Source of the DNA: Methylomarinovum tepidoasis
Lineage (GTDB): Bacteria > Pseudomonadota > Gammaproteobacteria > Methylococcales > Methylothermaceae
NCBI RefSeq assembly: GCF_030294985.1
Contig: NZ_AP024718.1
Span: forward strand, 1,317,001-1,381,000
Reading direction: 5' to 3'
DNA length: 64,000 bases
Part shown: in pieces, positions 10,872-18,354 of the stretch
Layout of the letters: each line of letters begins with the position of its first letter
Numbering within the stretch: the first letter of the stretch is position 1
The notes under the pieces: generated by a model
Told to the model about the DNA's origin: nothing
What the model saw: the letters and a program-made list of their open reading frames with translations, nothing else
Databases searched by the model: none
Translations under genes and position numbers: made by a program

Positions 10872-11996
10872 ATGATCGCCTGGTTGCGCTGGTCCTTGCT
10901 CGACCGCTACCTGGCTCTGGAAGTCATGCGCCCGCTGCTGGCTACCGGCGGATTCTTCGTCCTGCTGTTCGGGGGCTACAGCAGCGCCCAACTGCTCGCC
11001 GATGCGGTGGCCGGCATCCTCCCCATGGACATCGTCTGGCAGCTGGTGGGTCTCAAGATTCTCATCGCCTTGGAAGTGCTGTTGCCCATCGCCCTGTATC
11101 TGTCGGTGGTGCTGGGGCTGGGCCGGCTCTACAACGATGCCGAGATGACGGCGATGTTCGCCTGCGGCTACAGCGAGCTGCGGGTGACCTGGGCGGTCTT
11201 GCGTCTGGGGATGCTCGTCGCGCTGGGGGTGGCGCTGCTTTCCTGGTACGTGCGTCCCTGGGCCTATGCACGCAGTTACGTGCTCCAGGATCGGGCCAAG
11301 GCCCAGTTCGACATCGACAAGCTGGAGCCGGGCCGTTTCCACAGCAGCGAGAGCGGCCACTACGTGCTGTTCGCGGAAGGCATCGACCGCAGGCAGGCGC
11401 GCCTGGAGCGGGTGTTCTTCACCCGTCCCAAGGACAACGGCCGCCGCCAGACCGTCCATGCCCGTTACCTGACCCAGGAGACCACCGAAGACCTGCGCAC
11501 CGCGCTGGTCTTCCACCAGGGATATGCTTACGATCTGAATCCCGGCGGCCGTGACGATGTGGTGCTGCATTTTCAGACCTTCACCCTGACGCTGGCGGGA
11601 GCGCCCAAACCGCTGGGTTACAAAGCCAAGGCCGCCGGTCTGGAAGCGCTCTGGCGCCACGCCGACGACGATCCCAAGAATCTGGCCGAACTCCAGTGGC
11701 GCCTGCTGCGGCCCGTCTCGGCCCTGCTGCTGGCGCTGCTGGCGGTCCCTTTGAGCCGCAGCGCGCCGCGCCGCGGCCGCTTCGCCCGGACGATACTCGC
11801 CATCGTCCTGTTCGCGGTCTATTACAACCTGTCGGGAATCGCCAAGACCTGGGTCAAGGAAGGCCAGGTGGGGGCCATGCCCGGCCTGTGGTGGGTGGAT
11901 GCGCTGCTGGCCGTCATCGTCGTGATCTGGTACGCCCCCCTGTTGCTCGCCGCCTGGCGCTCGCGGCATCTCAGGGCGCGTTGGAGGGCCGCCTGA
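10872..11996 (+). CDS. lptF: LPS export permease LptF
   Basis: A 374-residue inner-membrane permease with three hydrophobic segments at the N-terminus, a periplasmic beta-jellyroll region (residues about 130-260) and three more at the C-terminus, the usual LptF/LptG plan. LptF and LptG form the membrane part of the LptB2FG transporter that extracts lipopolysaccharide from the inner membrane. The start at MIAWLRWSLLDRYL is chosen because the upstream in-frame extension reads through promoter sequence. Its stop overlaps the lptG start (TGATG). Confidence 0.92.
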   Translation: MIAWLRWSLLDRYLALEVMRPLLATGGFFVLLFGGYSSAQLLADAVAGILPMDIVWQLVGLKILIALEVLLPIALYLSVVLGLGRLYNDAEMTAMFACGYSELRVTWAVLRLGMLVALGVALLSWYVRPWAYARSYVLQDRAKAQFDIDKLEPGRFHSSESGHYVLFAEGIDRRQARLERVFFTRPKDNGRRQTVHARYLTQETTEDLRTALVFHQGYAYDLNPGGRDDVVLHFQTFTLTLAGAPKPLGYKAKAAGLEALWRHADDDPKNLAELQWRLLRPVSALLLALLAVPLSRSAPRRGRFARTILAIVLFAVYYNLSGIAKTWVKEGQVGAMPGLWWVDALLAVIVVIWYAPLLLAAWRSRHLRARWRAA

Positions 11997-13066
11997 TGGG
12001 CATCCTCGAGCGCTATCTGGCCGGCCACTTCCTGCGATTCTACCTGATCGTGATCCTGGTGCTGCTGGCCCTGTTCGGCTTCCTGGATCTGGTGGACGAG
12101 CTCGGCGAGGTGGGCGAGGGCAACTACCGCCTGCGGCACGCATTGTGGTACGTGGCTTCCTCCTTTCCCACCAAACTGCTGGAATTCTCCGCCATCGCCA
12201 CCCTGATGGGCGGCAGCCTGGCGCTGGCGGCGCTGGTGGGAAGCCGCGAGATTCTGGCCATGCGCGCGGCCGGGCTGTCGCTGGCGAAGCTGGCCTGGGG
12301 GCTGCTCAAGGCTGTGTCGCTCCTGGCCGCCCTGTTGATGCTCGACGCCCAGTTCATCGCTCCCAGAACCTCCCAGTGGGGTTTCGTCATGCGCCAACAG
12401 GCCCTGGCGGGGCAGGGAACCCTGCGGACCGAGTACGGTTTCTGGTCCCGGGACGGCCGGCGTTTCGTCAACGTCCACGCCATCCGCCACGGCCGTCTGC
12501 CCCAGGACGTGGACATCTACGAATTCGATGCCCAGGGCCGTCTGCTGACCTATCTCCACGCCCGTCAGGCCCAGGTGCTCGACGAGAGAACCTGGCAGCT
12601 GCAGCAGGTGACCGAGAAACGCTGGCGGGGCGGCATGCTCCAGACCGAATTTTTGCCCCGGTTGCAATGGCGCGCGTTCCTGTCCCCGAGGCAGCTGGCG
12701 ACCCTGGAACTGCCGCCGGAAACCCTGGCGCTGGCCGATCTGTGGGGTTACGTCCAGTATCTCAAGGCCACCCGTCAGAAGGCGGAAGGCTACGAACTGC
12801 TGTTCTGGCAGCGCCTGCTGCTGCCCCTGAACATGGCGGTGATGGTGCTGTTCCTGCTGCCGGTGGCGGCGACCAATCCCCGCGGCGGTGGATTCGGCTG
12901 GCAGGTGGTGGCGGCCATCGTGATCGGGGTGTTGTATTTCCTCGCCACCCAGGTGATCGCCAATCTGGGGCTGTTGTGGAATCTGCCGCCGCTGCTCACG
13001 GCGTTGGCGCCGACGGGACTGATTCTGGCGCTGAGCCTGGGGTGGGTGCGTCAGTTGCGGCAGTGA
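11996..13066 (+). CDS. lptG: LPS export permease LptG
   Basis: A 356-residue partner of LptF with the same six-segment layout. Recognisable parts are the N-terminal LERYLAGHFLRFYL, the conserved LMGGSLALAALVGSREILAMRAAG loop that contacts LptB, and the C-terminal LPLNMAVMVLFLLP segment. It is coupled to lptF by a TGATG overlap, as in most proteobacteria. Its 3' end overlaps the convergent metallophosphoesterase gene by 16 bp. Confidence 0.93.
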   Translation: MGILERYLAGHFLRFYLIVILVLLALFGFLDLVDELGEVGEGNYRLRHALWYVASSFPTKLLEFSAIATLMGGSLALAALVGSREILAMRAAGLSLAKLAWGLLKAVSLLAALLMLDAQFIAPRTSQWGFVMRQQALAGQGTLRTEYGFWSRDGRRFVNVHAIRHGRLPQDVDIYEFDAQGRLLTYLHARQAQVLDERTWQLQQVTEKRWRGGMLQTEFLPRLQWRAFLSPRQLATLELPPETLALADLWGYVQYLKATRQKAEGYELLFWQRLLLPLNMAVMVLFLLPVAATNPRGGGFGWQVVAAIVIGVLYFLATQVIANLGLLWNLPPLLTALAPTGLILALSLGWVRQLRQ

Positions 13067-13929
13067 AGCTGGAAGCCACCCTCGTGGCGGAAAGTCCCGC
13101 TTGCCGGATCGAGCCCGCGGATTTCCACCGCGATGCGCCAGCCGTCTGCGGCCGCTTCGATGTCGTAGAGGTGATAACGGGCCCGGTAGCCGCGCCGGCG
13201 GCCGAGGGCGGAAGCCGAGGGGACGCCGAGGCAGGGGATGGGGCCGGCGGGCCCTTCGAGCCAGTGCAGCTGCCAGTGGTGGGTGTGGCCATGCAGCAGC
13301 AGTTCGCAGCCGTGGCGGCGCAGCGCCGCCAGCAGCCGGTCGCGGTCGGTGAGGCGCTTGCGGGCCTTGGCGGCTTCCGGGTGGGGCGGGTGATGGATGG
13401 CTACGATGCGGCAGCCTTGGGTTTCCGCCAGCAGGGTCTCGAGACGACGGCACTGGGCGGCTCCGAGCGCCCCGGTGGCCAGAAAGGGGGCGGTGGGTGG
13501 CGCCGAATCGAGGCCGATCAGGCGGACCGGACCCAGGATCTTGACGAAGGGAAACCGCCCCCCCTGGCAATAGGGGGCCCACCGGGCCACGGTATCGGCT
13601 TCGTTTTCGGTGACGTAGCGGTCGTGGTTGCCGGGGATGACGCTGACCTGTGCCGGCGGGCCAAGGCTTGCCAGCCAGGCGGCCGCCTCCCGGCATTCGT
13701 GGGGCAGGCCGATCTGGGTCAGATCGCCGGTGACCACGGTATGGTCGGGGGCCTGCCGCCTCAGATCGGCCACCAGCGCGGCCAGCACCTCGGGGCGGTG
13801 TTCGCGGCGGCGGCGCAGGCGCCAGGACAGCCACCCCAGCAGGCGCTTGCTGCACAACTGCCGCAGGCGGGGACGGGGATCGGTGAGATGAGGATCGGAA
13901 AGATGGGCGAGACGGAAGCGATGGGACAT
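13051..13929 (-). CDS. Calcineurin-like metallophosphoesterase
   Basis: A 292-residue protein with the ordered metallophosphoesterase motifs: LSDPHLTDP, TGDLTQ, IPGNHDRY, AIHHPPHP and LLHGHTHHW. These residues bind two metal ions. The arrangement resembles the 3',5'-cyclic-AMP phosphodiesterase (CpdA-like) branch, but the substrate cannot be assigned from motifs. It converges on lptG and its start overlaps the start of the divergent nucleotidyltransferase-like gene. Confidence 0.88.
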   Translation of the reverse strand: MSHRFRLAHLSDPHLTDPRPRLRQLCSKRLLGWLSWRLRRRREHRPEVLAALVADLRRQAPDHTVVTGDLTQIGLPHECREAAAWLASLGPPAQVSVIPGNHDRYVTENEADTVARWAPYCQGGRFPFVKILGPVRLIGLDSAPPTAPFLATGALGAAQCRRLETLLAETQGCRIVAIHHPPHPEAAKARKRLTDRDRLLAALRRHGCELLLHGHTHHWQLHWLEGPAGPIPCLGVPSASALGRRRGYRARYHLYDIEAAADGWRIAVEIRGLDPASGTFRHEGGFQLHCRN

Positions 13930-14853
13930 GAATTATCGGCCTGGATGCGGCAAGTGATCGAAACTCCCGTGCCCGAGGCGGTGCGGGTGCTGGCGGAACG
14001 CCTGGCGGCGCGTCATCCGGGTGCGGCGGCGGTGCTGATGTACGGTTCCTGTTTGCGCAGCGGCGATCCCTACGACGGCCTGGTGGATCTGTACGTGCTG
14101 GTGGACGATTATACCAGGGCTTACGAACGCCGCTGGCTGGCCTGGGCCAATCGGCTGCTGCCGCCCAACGTCTTCTACGCCGAAATCCGCCACGACGGCA
14201 GAACGGTGCGCAGCAAGTACGCCGTGCTCACCCTTGCCGACTTCCAACGGGGCACCCAGGGTTGGTTTCATTCCTATCTTTGGGGGCGCTTCTCCCAGCC
14301 CTGCCGTCTGGTCTGGCGCCGTGACGGGGCGGTGGCCGAGCGTATCGCCGCCTGTCTTGTCGCCGCCGCCGCCCGTTTCGTCAGCGAGACCGTGCCTCTG
14401 TTGCCCCCCTGTTTCGACACCGCCACCCTGTGGCAGACGGGCCTGCGCTACAGTTACGGGGCCGAGCTGCGGGCCGAGAAAGCGGCGGAGCGGGCCCGGC
14501 AGCTGTATCGGTGGGCGCAAGATGATTATCAGCGCCTGACGCCCTTCCTGTTGGCCGGGTTGCCCTATCGGCTGCGGCGCCGGCAGGCGCTTTGGTGTCT
14601 CGACATCCCAACGCCGGTGAGGCGCTGGTATCGCTGGCGTTGGCGAGTGCGCGGCATCCAGGGCAAGGTGTTGTCGCTGCTGCGGCTGATCAAGGCCCTG
14701 TTCACCTTCCAGGGCGGGGTCGATTACATCCTCTGGAAGCTGACCCGCCACACCGGCCGCACCATCGAAGTCCCCGCGCGCGTCCGCCGCCACCCCTTGA
14801 TTTACGGCTGGGGGCTGTTGTGGCGCCTGTACCGGGAAGGCGTGTTCCGTTAG
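13921..14853 (+). CDS. Nucleotidyltransferase-fold protein, possibly Tam41-like
   Basis: A 310-residue protein. The N-terminal part has a glycine-serine/acidic pattern typical of nucleotidyltransferases (LMYGSCLRSG, then DGLVDLYVLVDDY), followed by LLPPNVFYAEIRHDG, SKYAVLTLADF and a basic helical C-terminus. The pattern brings to mind the mitochondrial phosphatidate cytidylyltransferase Tam41, but that is a loose resemblance. The start could also be 13909 or 13945; at 13921 the gene overlaps the start of the divergent phosphoesterase by 9 bp. Its stop overlaps the convergent sulfotransferase stop. Function is unproven. Confidence 0.6.
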   Translation: MGHELSAWMRQVIETPVPEAVRVLAERLAARHPGAAAVLMYGSCLRSGDPYDGLVDLYVLVDDYTRAYERRWLAWANRLLPPNVFYAEIRHDGRTVRSKYAVLTLADFQRGTQGWFHSYLWGRFSQPCRLVWRRDGAVAERIAACLVAAAARFVSETVPLLPPCFDTATLWQTGLRYSYGAELRAEKAAERARQLYRWAQDDYQRLTPFLLAGLPYRLRRRQALWCLDIPTPVRRWYRWRWRVRGIQGKVLSLLRLIKALFTFQGGVDYILWKLTRHTGRTIEVPARVRRHPLIYGWGLLWRLYREGVFR

Positions 14854-15824
14854 ATCCGCTTCCAGTGACTCAGGTCCCGTTCCAGCAGGGTCCCGAGGCG
14901 GTCGATGTCGGCAGCGAAGGTCTCCACCAGTTCGGCGCGCAGTTCCCGCGGCAGCGGGGGGCGGGGGCGATAGACCGTGTTCCATTTCAACAGCCGCTTG
15001 CGCAGGCGTTTGACGGCGGACTTGCGTTTCCCCTGTTTGCGGCGGCGCTGGTGCTCCAGGGTGGCGGCGAAGCTGGCCACCTGTGTCGGCGGCCGCTTGA
15101 GCCAGCGCTGCAACCATTTGATGCGGGCGACCTTGTTGCTCTCCCGCGGCGGAAATTCGGCACGGCCGTCGTCCTCGACGCCGATGAAGTCGAGGATGTT
15201 CCGATAGACCCGGCGCGGATCGGCGATGAAATCGTCGAATACCTGCACCAGACAGCGTTCCCTGCCGGCCTGGTTCCACAGCCTTTCCAGGTATTTGCCC
15301 AGCTGGCCGATCTCGGCGTACTGGAGCAGGAAGGGGTTGCGGCAGGTTTTGGGGATGCGCTCGCCGCGGGCGCGGGTTTTCTGCAGGCGCCAGGCGCTGG
15401 CAAAATCTTCCTCGTCCTCGTCGAGCAGGGCCACCAGGCGGGCATGGTAGGAATAGACCAAATCCACCGGATTGCGCACCATGACGATGAAGCGGGCGTC
15501 GGGATTGTGACGCAGGATGGTGGCGATGGCGGTGTCGTCATAAAGGTAGGACACCGAGCCTTCCCCCACGGCCCGGTGCCGCTGCGGGTCGTAGTGGGGG
15601 AAGCAGTGGGCCAGGTAGTCGGCCACCGTCATCTGCGGCATCAATTGCCGCAGCAGGCTGAAGAAGTGGGGTTCCTTGGGTTTGGAAAAGCAGACCTGCG
15701 GATGGTGGCCGAGATAGTGGCTCATGGCCGTGGTGCCGCAGCGGGGGGCGCCGACCAGGAAAAAGTCCGGAAAGCGCGCGCTCCCTGTCGCTTCCGTGCC
15801 GACCGATGGCCCCGGTTCAGGCAT
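14850..15824 (-). CDS. Sulfotransferase domain protein
   Basis: A 324-residue protein with the PAPS-binding 5'-phosphosulfate loop VGAPRCGTTAMSHYL near residue 24 and the 3'-phosphate motif MVRNPVDLVYSYHARL. The C-terminal part is rich in basic residues. Bacterial members sulfate carbohydrates, peptides or lipids; the acceptor is unknown here. The start MPEPGPSVG at 15824 overlaps the end of the upstream hydroxylase gene by 8 bp, so the two are probably one transcript. Confidence 0.87.
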   Translation of the reverse strand: MPEPGPSVGTEATGSARFPDFFLVGAPRCGTTAMSHYLGHHPQVCFSKPKEPHFFSLLRQLMPQMTVADYLAHCFPHYDPQRHRAVGEGSVSYLYDDTAIATILRHNPDARFIVMVRNPVDLVYSYHARLVALLDEDEEDFASAWRLQKTRARGERIPKTCRNPFLLQYAEIGQLGKYLERLWNQAGRERCLVQVFDDFIADPRRVYRNILDFIGVEDDGRAEFPPRESNKVARIKWLQRWLKRPPTQVASFAATLEHQRRRKQGKRKSAVKRLRKRLLKWNTVYRPRPPLPRELRAELVETFAADIDRLGTLLERDLSHWKRI

Positions 15825-16596
15825 CGGTGGTGACCGGTTGATTCTCCATGCGCTTGAGGGCGGCCGCATAACGGTCTTCCCACTTGCGCATGTTTTTGAC
15901 TCCGTCCTTGAAATAGGGCGACGCCTTGATGAGGGCGAGCATGGCGCGGCTGACCCATTGCCCCAGGGGCTTCATGGGGCGGGCGACGTGCACCAGCAAC
16001 ACCACCCGGGTCTCGTCGGTGTCGTTACGGACTTCGTGATCGAAGGTGTCGTCGAACACGAAACACTTGCCTTCCTCCCAGTGGAGTTTGCGATCGGCCA
16101 CCCGCAGATAGCATTTGTCCCTTTCTTTGGGGATGATGAGCCCCAGATGACAGACCACAAAGCTCTTGCTCGGGCCGCGGTGGGGCGGAATGTGATAGCC
16201 GGGGTCGATGATCGAGAACCAAGCGGTCATCATGCCGGGGATCTGTTCCAGTACCCGGGCGGTTTCCGGGCAGCGCCGGCAGTTGGTCTCGATGCGGCGG
16301 CCGAAGCCGTAAAGGATGTGGGTTTTCCAGTGATCGCCCTTGGAGATGCGTTTCTGATCCGGTGACACCTCGTGGAAGGCCGGGATCAGCTCCCGCTCTT
16401 TGAGCAGCTGCTCGGCCTCGCGGCGGATCGGTTCGTAGTTCTGTTCCAGAATCCGGACCCAGTCGAACCGGGCCGGGTCGAACACCGGGGCATCGCCGAT
16501 CAGCGACTGGGCGGCGAGGATACGGTCAACCATGCGGGTGAGGAATTTGCCGGTTTTGATGATGGCGCGGCGTTTGATCTGCTGCAGACGCTCCAT
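15817..16596 (-). CDS. Aspartyl/asparaginyl beta-hydroxylase domain protein
   Basis: A 259-residue protein of the 2-oxoglutarate/Fe(II)-dependent Asp_Arg_Hydrox family. Iron and cosubstrate residues are visible in YHIPPHRGPSKSFVVCHLGL and in FDDTFDHEVRNDTDETR. Relatives include LpxO, which hydroxylates lipid A acyl chains, and peptide hydroxylases. The start MERLQQIKRRA at 16596 is preferred; the open frame further upstream reads into TnpB-relic sequence (see 16680-16845) and is not part of the gene. It is the first gene of a two-gene operon with the sulfotransferase, suggesting modification of an envelope component. Confidence 0.85.
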   Translation of the reverse strand: MERLQQIKRRAIIKTGKFLTRMVDRILAAQSLIGDAPVFDPARFDWVRILEQNYEPIRREAEQLLKERELIPAFHEVSPDQKRISKGDHWKTHILYGFGRRIETNCRRCPETARVLEQIPGMMTAWFSIIDPGYHIPPHRGPSKSFVVCHLGLIIPKERDKCYLRVADRKLHWEEGKCFVFDDTFDHEVRNDTDETRVVLLVHVARPMKPLGQWVSRAMLALIKASPYFKDGVKNMRKWEDRYAAALKRMENQPVTTDA

Positions 16597-16679
16597 GAGG
16601 ACCTCGTAGTTTGCTGATAATTGCCGATGGACAACAAATAATAGCATTTTTGCAACGAGTAGCACATGGAGGATAAGAC

Positions 16680-16845
16680 GGCTGGGCAAAGGTGGGGGGG
16701 CTGATGAGAACCACCGCAGCCTCTCTGCCATCCCTGTACAGGATGGAAGCCTCGGCTTTGGCTGTCCCAGCTTCTCCGGACGACCCGCTCCGCCTCCGAA
16801 AAGCCCCGAAGGATGCGCCGGCACCCGGTAACCGCATCCGGCAAT
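16680..16845 (-). mobile_element. TnpB 3'-end / omega-RNA-like relic, no nuclease gene
   Basis: Read on the minus strand, this stretch closely matches the last 150 or so bases of the tnpB element at 37540-37700. The shared run includes CTTCGGGGCTTTTCGGAGGC with one substitution region and GTCGTCCGGAGAAG. In one frame it still reads FGAFRRRSGSSGEAGTAKAE, against FGAFRRQSGSSGEGGTAKPK in the tnpB product. In TnpB elements this 3' segment doubles as guide-RNA scaffold, but the terminal hairpin here is degraded. It fills most of the roughly 300-bp gene-free stretch between the hydroxylase start and CRISPR array 1. Confidence 0.65.
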
Positions 16846-16853
16846 CTTTTATC

Positions 16854-16882
16854 GCCCGATGCGCTGCGCTTATCGGGCCTAC
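16854..16882 (-). repeat. REP-like palindrome with GTAG foot
   Basis: On the minus strand GTAG precedes a hairpin with a GCCCGAT / ATCGGGC stem and a GCGCTGCGCT loop, the layout of RAYT-associated REP sequences. A second imperfect hairpin (GGATGCG ... CGCATCC) lies just before it at about 16812-16840. It sits at the distal end of array 1. Confidence 0.5.
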
Positions 16883-16918
16883 GACTGGCCCACATCGCCG
16901 CCAGGTCTTAATCCCTTT

Positions 16919-17944
16919 TCAAACAGGTCGCTTTCTAGACTCCGCGAGTCTTTGGTAGCTGTCAAGCCCCGTGAGATTATATACACGTTTTTTGAAGAGC
17001 TCCGGCCGCTTCTTCTGCCAGTCTTTGAGGGCCTGTACTGGTGAGATGTGTCCCAGGGCCTTCTGGGGGATCTGATGGTTGTAGACGCTGGCATACTGCA
17101 TCAGGGCCCGATCCAGATCCTGGCTGCTTTGGAAGCGAGTGGTTTTGAGGATTTCGGCGATCCGACCGTTGAAGCGTTCTACCATGCCGTTGGTCTGGGG
17201 GTGTTTGGGCGGGATGAGGCGGTGCTCGATGCCATGGCATTGGCAGACCTGGTCGAAAAGGTGTCGGCCGGTCGGTTCGCGCTCCCCGGTGGCACAGAAG
17301 CGGTCGGTAAACTCTTTGCCGTTATCGGTCAGGACCTTGGTGATTGTGAAGGGGGCCTTGGCGATCAGGCGCTCGAGGAAGGCGGCGGCGACCCTGGCTT
17401 CCTTGGTGGGATGGATTTCCAGGTAGACCCAGCGGGTGGCCCGATCGATGGCGACGAAGAGGTAACGGCCCCGGCTCTCGTCGGGCATCTTAGGCAGGTA
17501 CTTGATGTCGATGTGGACAAACCCGGGCTCGTAGTCCTTGAAGCCCTTCTTCTTGCCCTTGGAAGGGGCGTTCTCTCCTTCCTTGGCGGCGATCAGTTCT
17601 TTGAGGTTGGAAACCCCATGGCGGCGCAGCAGCCGGTCCAGAGCCGAGCGGGACATCTCGGGATAGATGAAGCGATGAACGACCGCCAGCAGGTCATCCA
17701 GGGGCAACAGCAGGGTTTCGCGCAGACAGACGACGATCGCTTCCTGCTGCGGGGTCAGGGTGGCATGGATGCGATGGGGCCGGTGCGAGGCGTCCTCGAC
17801 CGAATCGCGCTGGCGCCACTTGCGGATGGTATGACGATGAACCCCGTATTTCCTGGCCAGAACCGTGGCCGGCAGCTTGGAGTTCTGGATCTCCCGGCGG
17901 ATCTCGGGCGTGGTGCGGGCTTTCTTGTGGAGACGGATGACCAT
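16919..17944 (-). CDS. IS481-family DDE transposase (copy 2)
   Basis: Nearly identical to copy 1 (HTH LARKYGVHRHTIRKW, DDE residues in HIDIKYLP, TDNGKEF, GMVERFN), with VCQCH in place of GCQRH. The start at 17944 follows the same GAGGAGGA site. Because the IS lacks a stop codon, translation runs past the IS end at 16960 into the CRISPR spacer and then into the repeat, adding SYQRLAESRKRPV before a TGA inside the repeat. The last six residues are thus encoded by CRISPR repeat DNA. It should still be active if the tail is tolerated. Confidence 0.9.
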   Translation of the reverse strand: MVIRLHKKARTTPEIRREIQNSKLPATVLARKYGVHRHTIRKWRQRDSVEDASHRPHRIHATLTPQQEAIVVCLRETLLLPLDDLLAVVHRFIYPEMSRSALDRLLRRHGVSNLKELIAAKEGENAPSKGKKKGFKDYEPGFVHIDIKYLPKMPDESRGRYLFVAIDRATRWVYLEIHPTKEARVAAAFLERLIAKAPFTITKVLTDNGKEFTDRFCATGEREPTGRHLFDQVCQCHGIEHRLIPPKHPQTNGMVERFNGRIAEILKTTRFQSSQDLDRALMQYASVYNHQIPQKALGHISPVQALKDWQKKRPELFKKRVYNLTGLDSYQRLAESRKRPV

Positions 17945-18075
17945 GACTTCCTCCTCGTCCATCAAGCTTGAGTCGTCTTTCCGGCCTGGGACTCTGCCAT
18001 CAGCTCGCTCAGAACATCCCAAGCACGGAACAAAGGATAGCTCCTCTTGGGAATATGATCACACGGGACCCAACA
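16960..18075 (-). mobile_element. IS481-family insertion sequence, copy 2 (1116 bp), inside a CRISPR spacer
   Basis: It has the same length and ends as copy 1, in opposite orientation. The 6-bp direct repeat GGTAGC at 16954-16959 and 18076-18081 is the target duplication. Removing the element and one duplicate restores a 34-bp spacer between two perfect repeats, so the insertion point is unambiguous. Confidence 0.96.
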
Positions 18076-18202
18076 GGTAGCTTCAGTCCGGGCCTTGTCT
18101 TAATCCCTTTTCAAACAGGTCGCTTTCTAGACCACCGCAGACAAGTACAATCAGAATCCGGGTCCCGTCTTAATCCCTTTTCAAACAGGTCGCTTTCTAG
18201 AC

Positions 18203-18290
18203 TGCACCCTCCTTTTTTCTTCAATGAAATCAAATCGTTACAGAGCCACTTCGAGAGAATCATTCTCATTTGGGCCGAGCAATGGTTATA
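18203..18290 (-). promoter_or_regulatory. Leader of CRISPR array 1
   Basis: This 88-bp AT-rich block abuts the first repeat and matches the array 2 leader (35684-35771) with only three mismatches, after which similarity stops. It ends in a purine-rich GAAAAAAGGAGGGTGCA next to the repeat. It contains a 13-bp dyad GAGAATCATTCTC at 18255-18267. The region should hold the crRNA promoter and the integration signal for new spacers. Confidence 0.85.
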
Positions 18291-18354
18291 AGGGATGCAA
18301 TATCGGTTATATAGTCGTCCCTTTCCACCATTTCGGTTATGTATAGCACGAAAA

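Larger units (their letters stand above)
16905..18202 (-). CRISPR. CRISPR array 1 (3 repeats, one spacer interrupted by an IS)
   Basis: Three identical 36-bp repeats at 16905-16940, 18097-18132 and 18167-18202, palindromic at the ends (GTCTAGAAAGCG ... GGATTAAGAC on the minus strand). The leader lies to the right, so transcription runs leftwards. The leader-proximal spacer is 18133-18166 (34 bp). The second spacer was 34 bp (16941-16959 plus 18082-18096) before the IS481 copy 2 inserted and duplicated GGTAGC. The repeat is the same as in array 2. The array is very short. Confidence 0.96.

Noticed and set aside
15817-16824. A hydroxylase with a 76-residue N-terminal extension
   Set aside because: The extension is TnpB-relic sequence in a shifted frame; the family start is at 16596.
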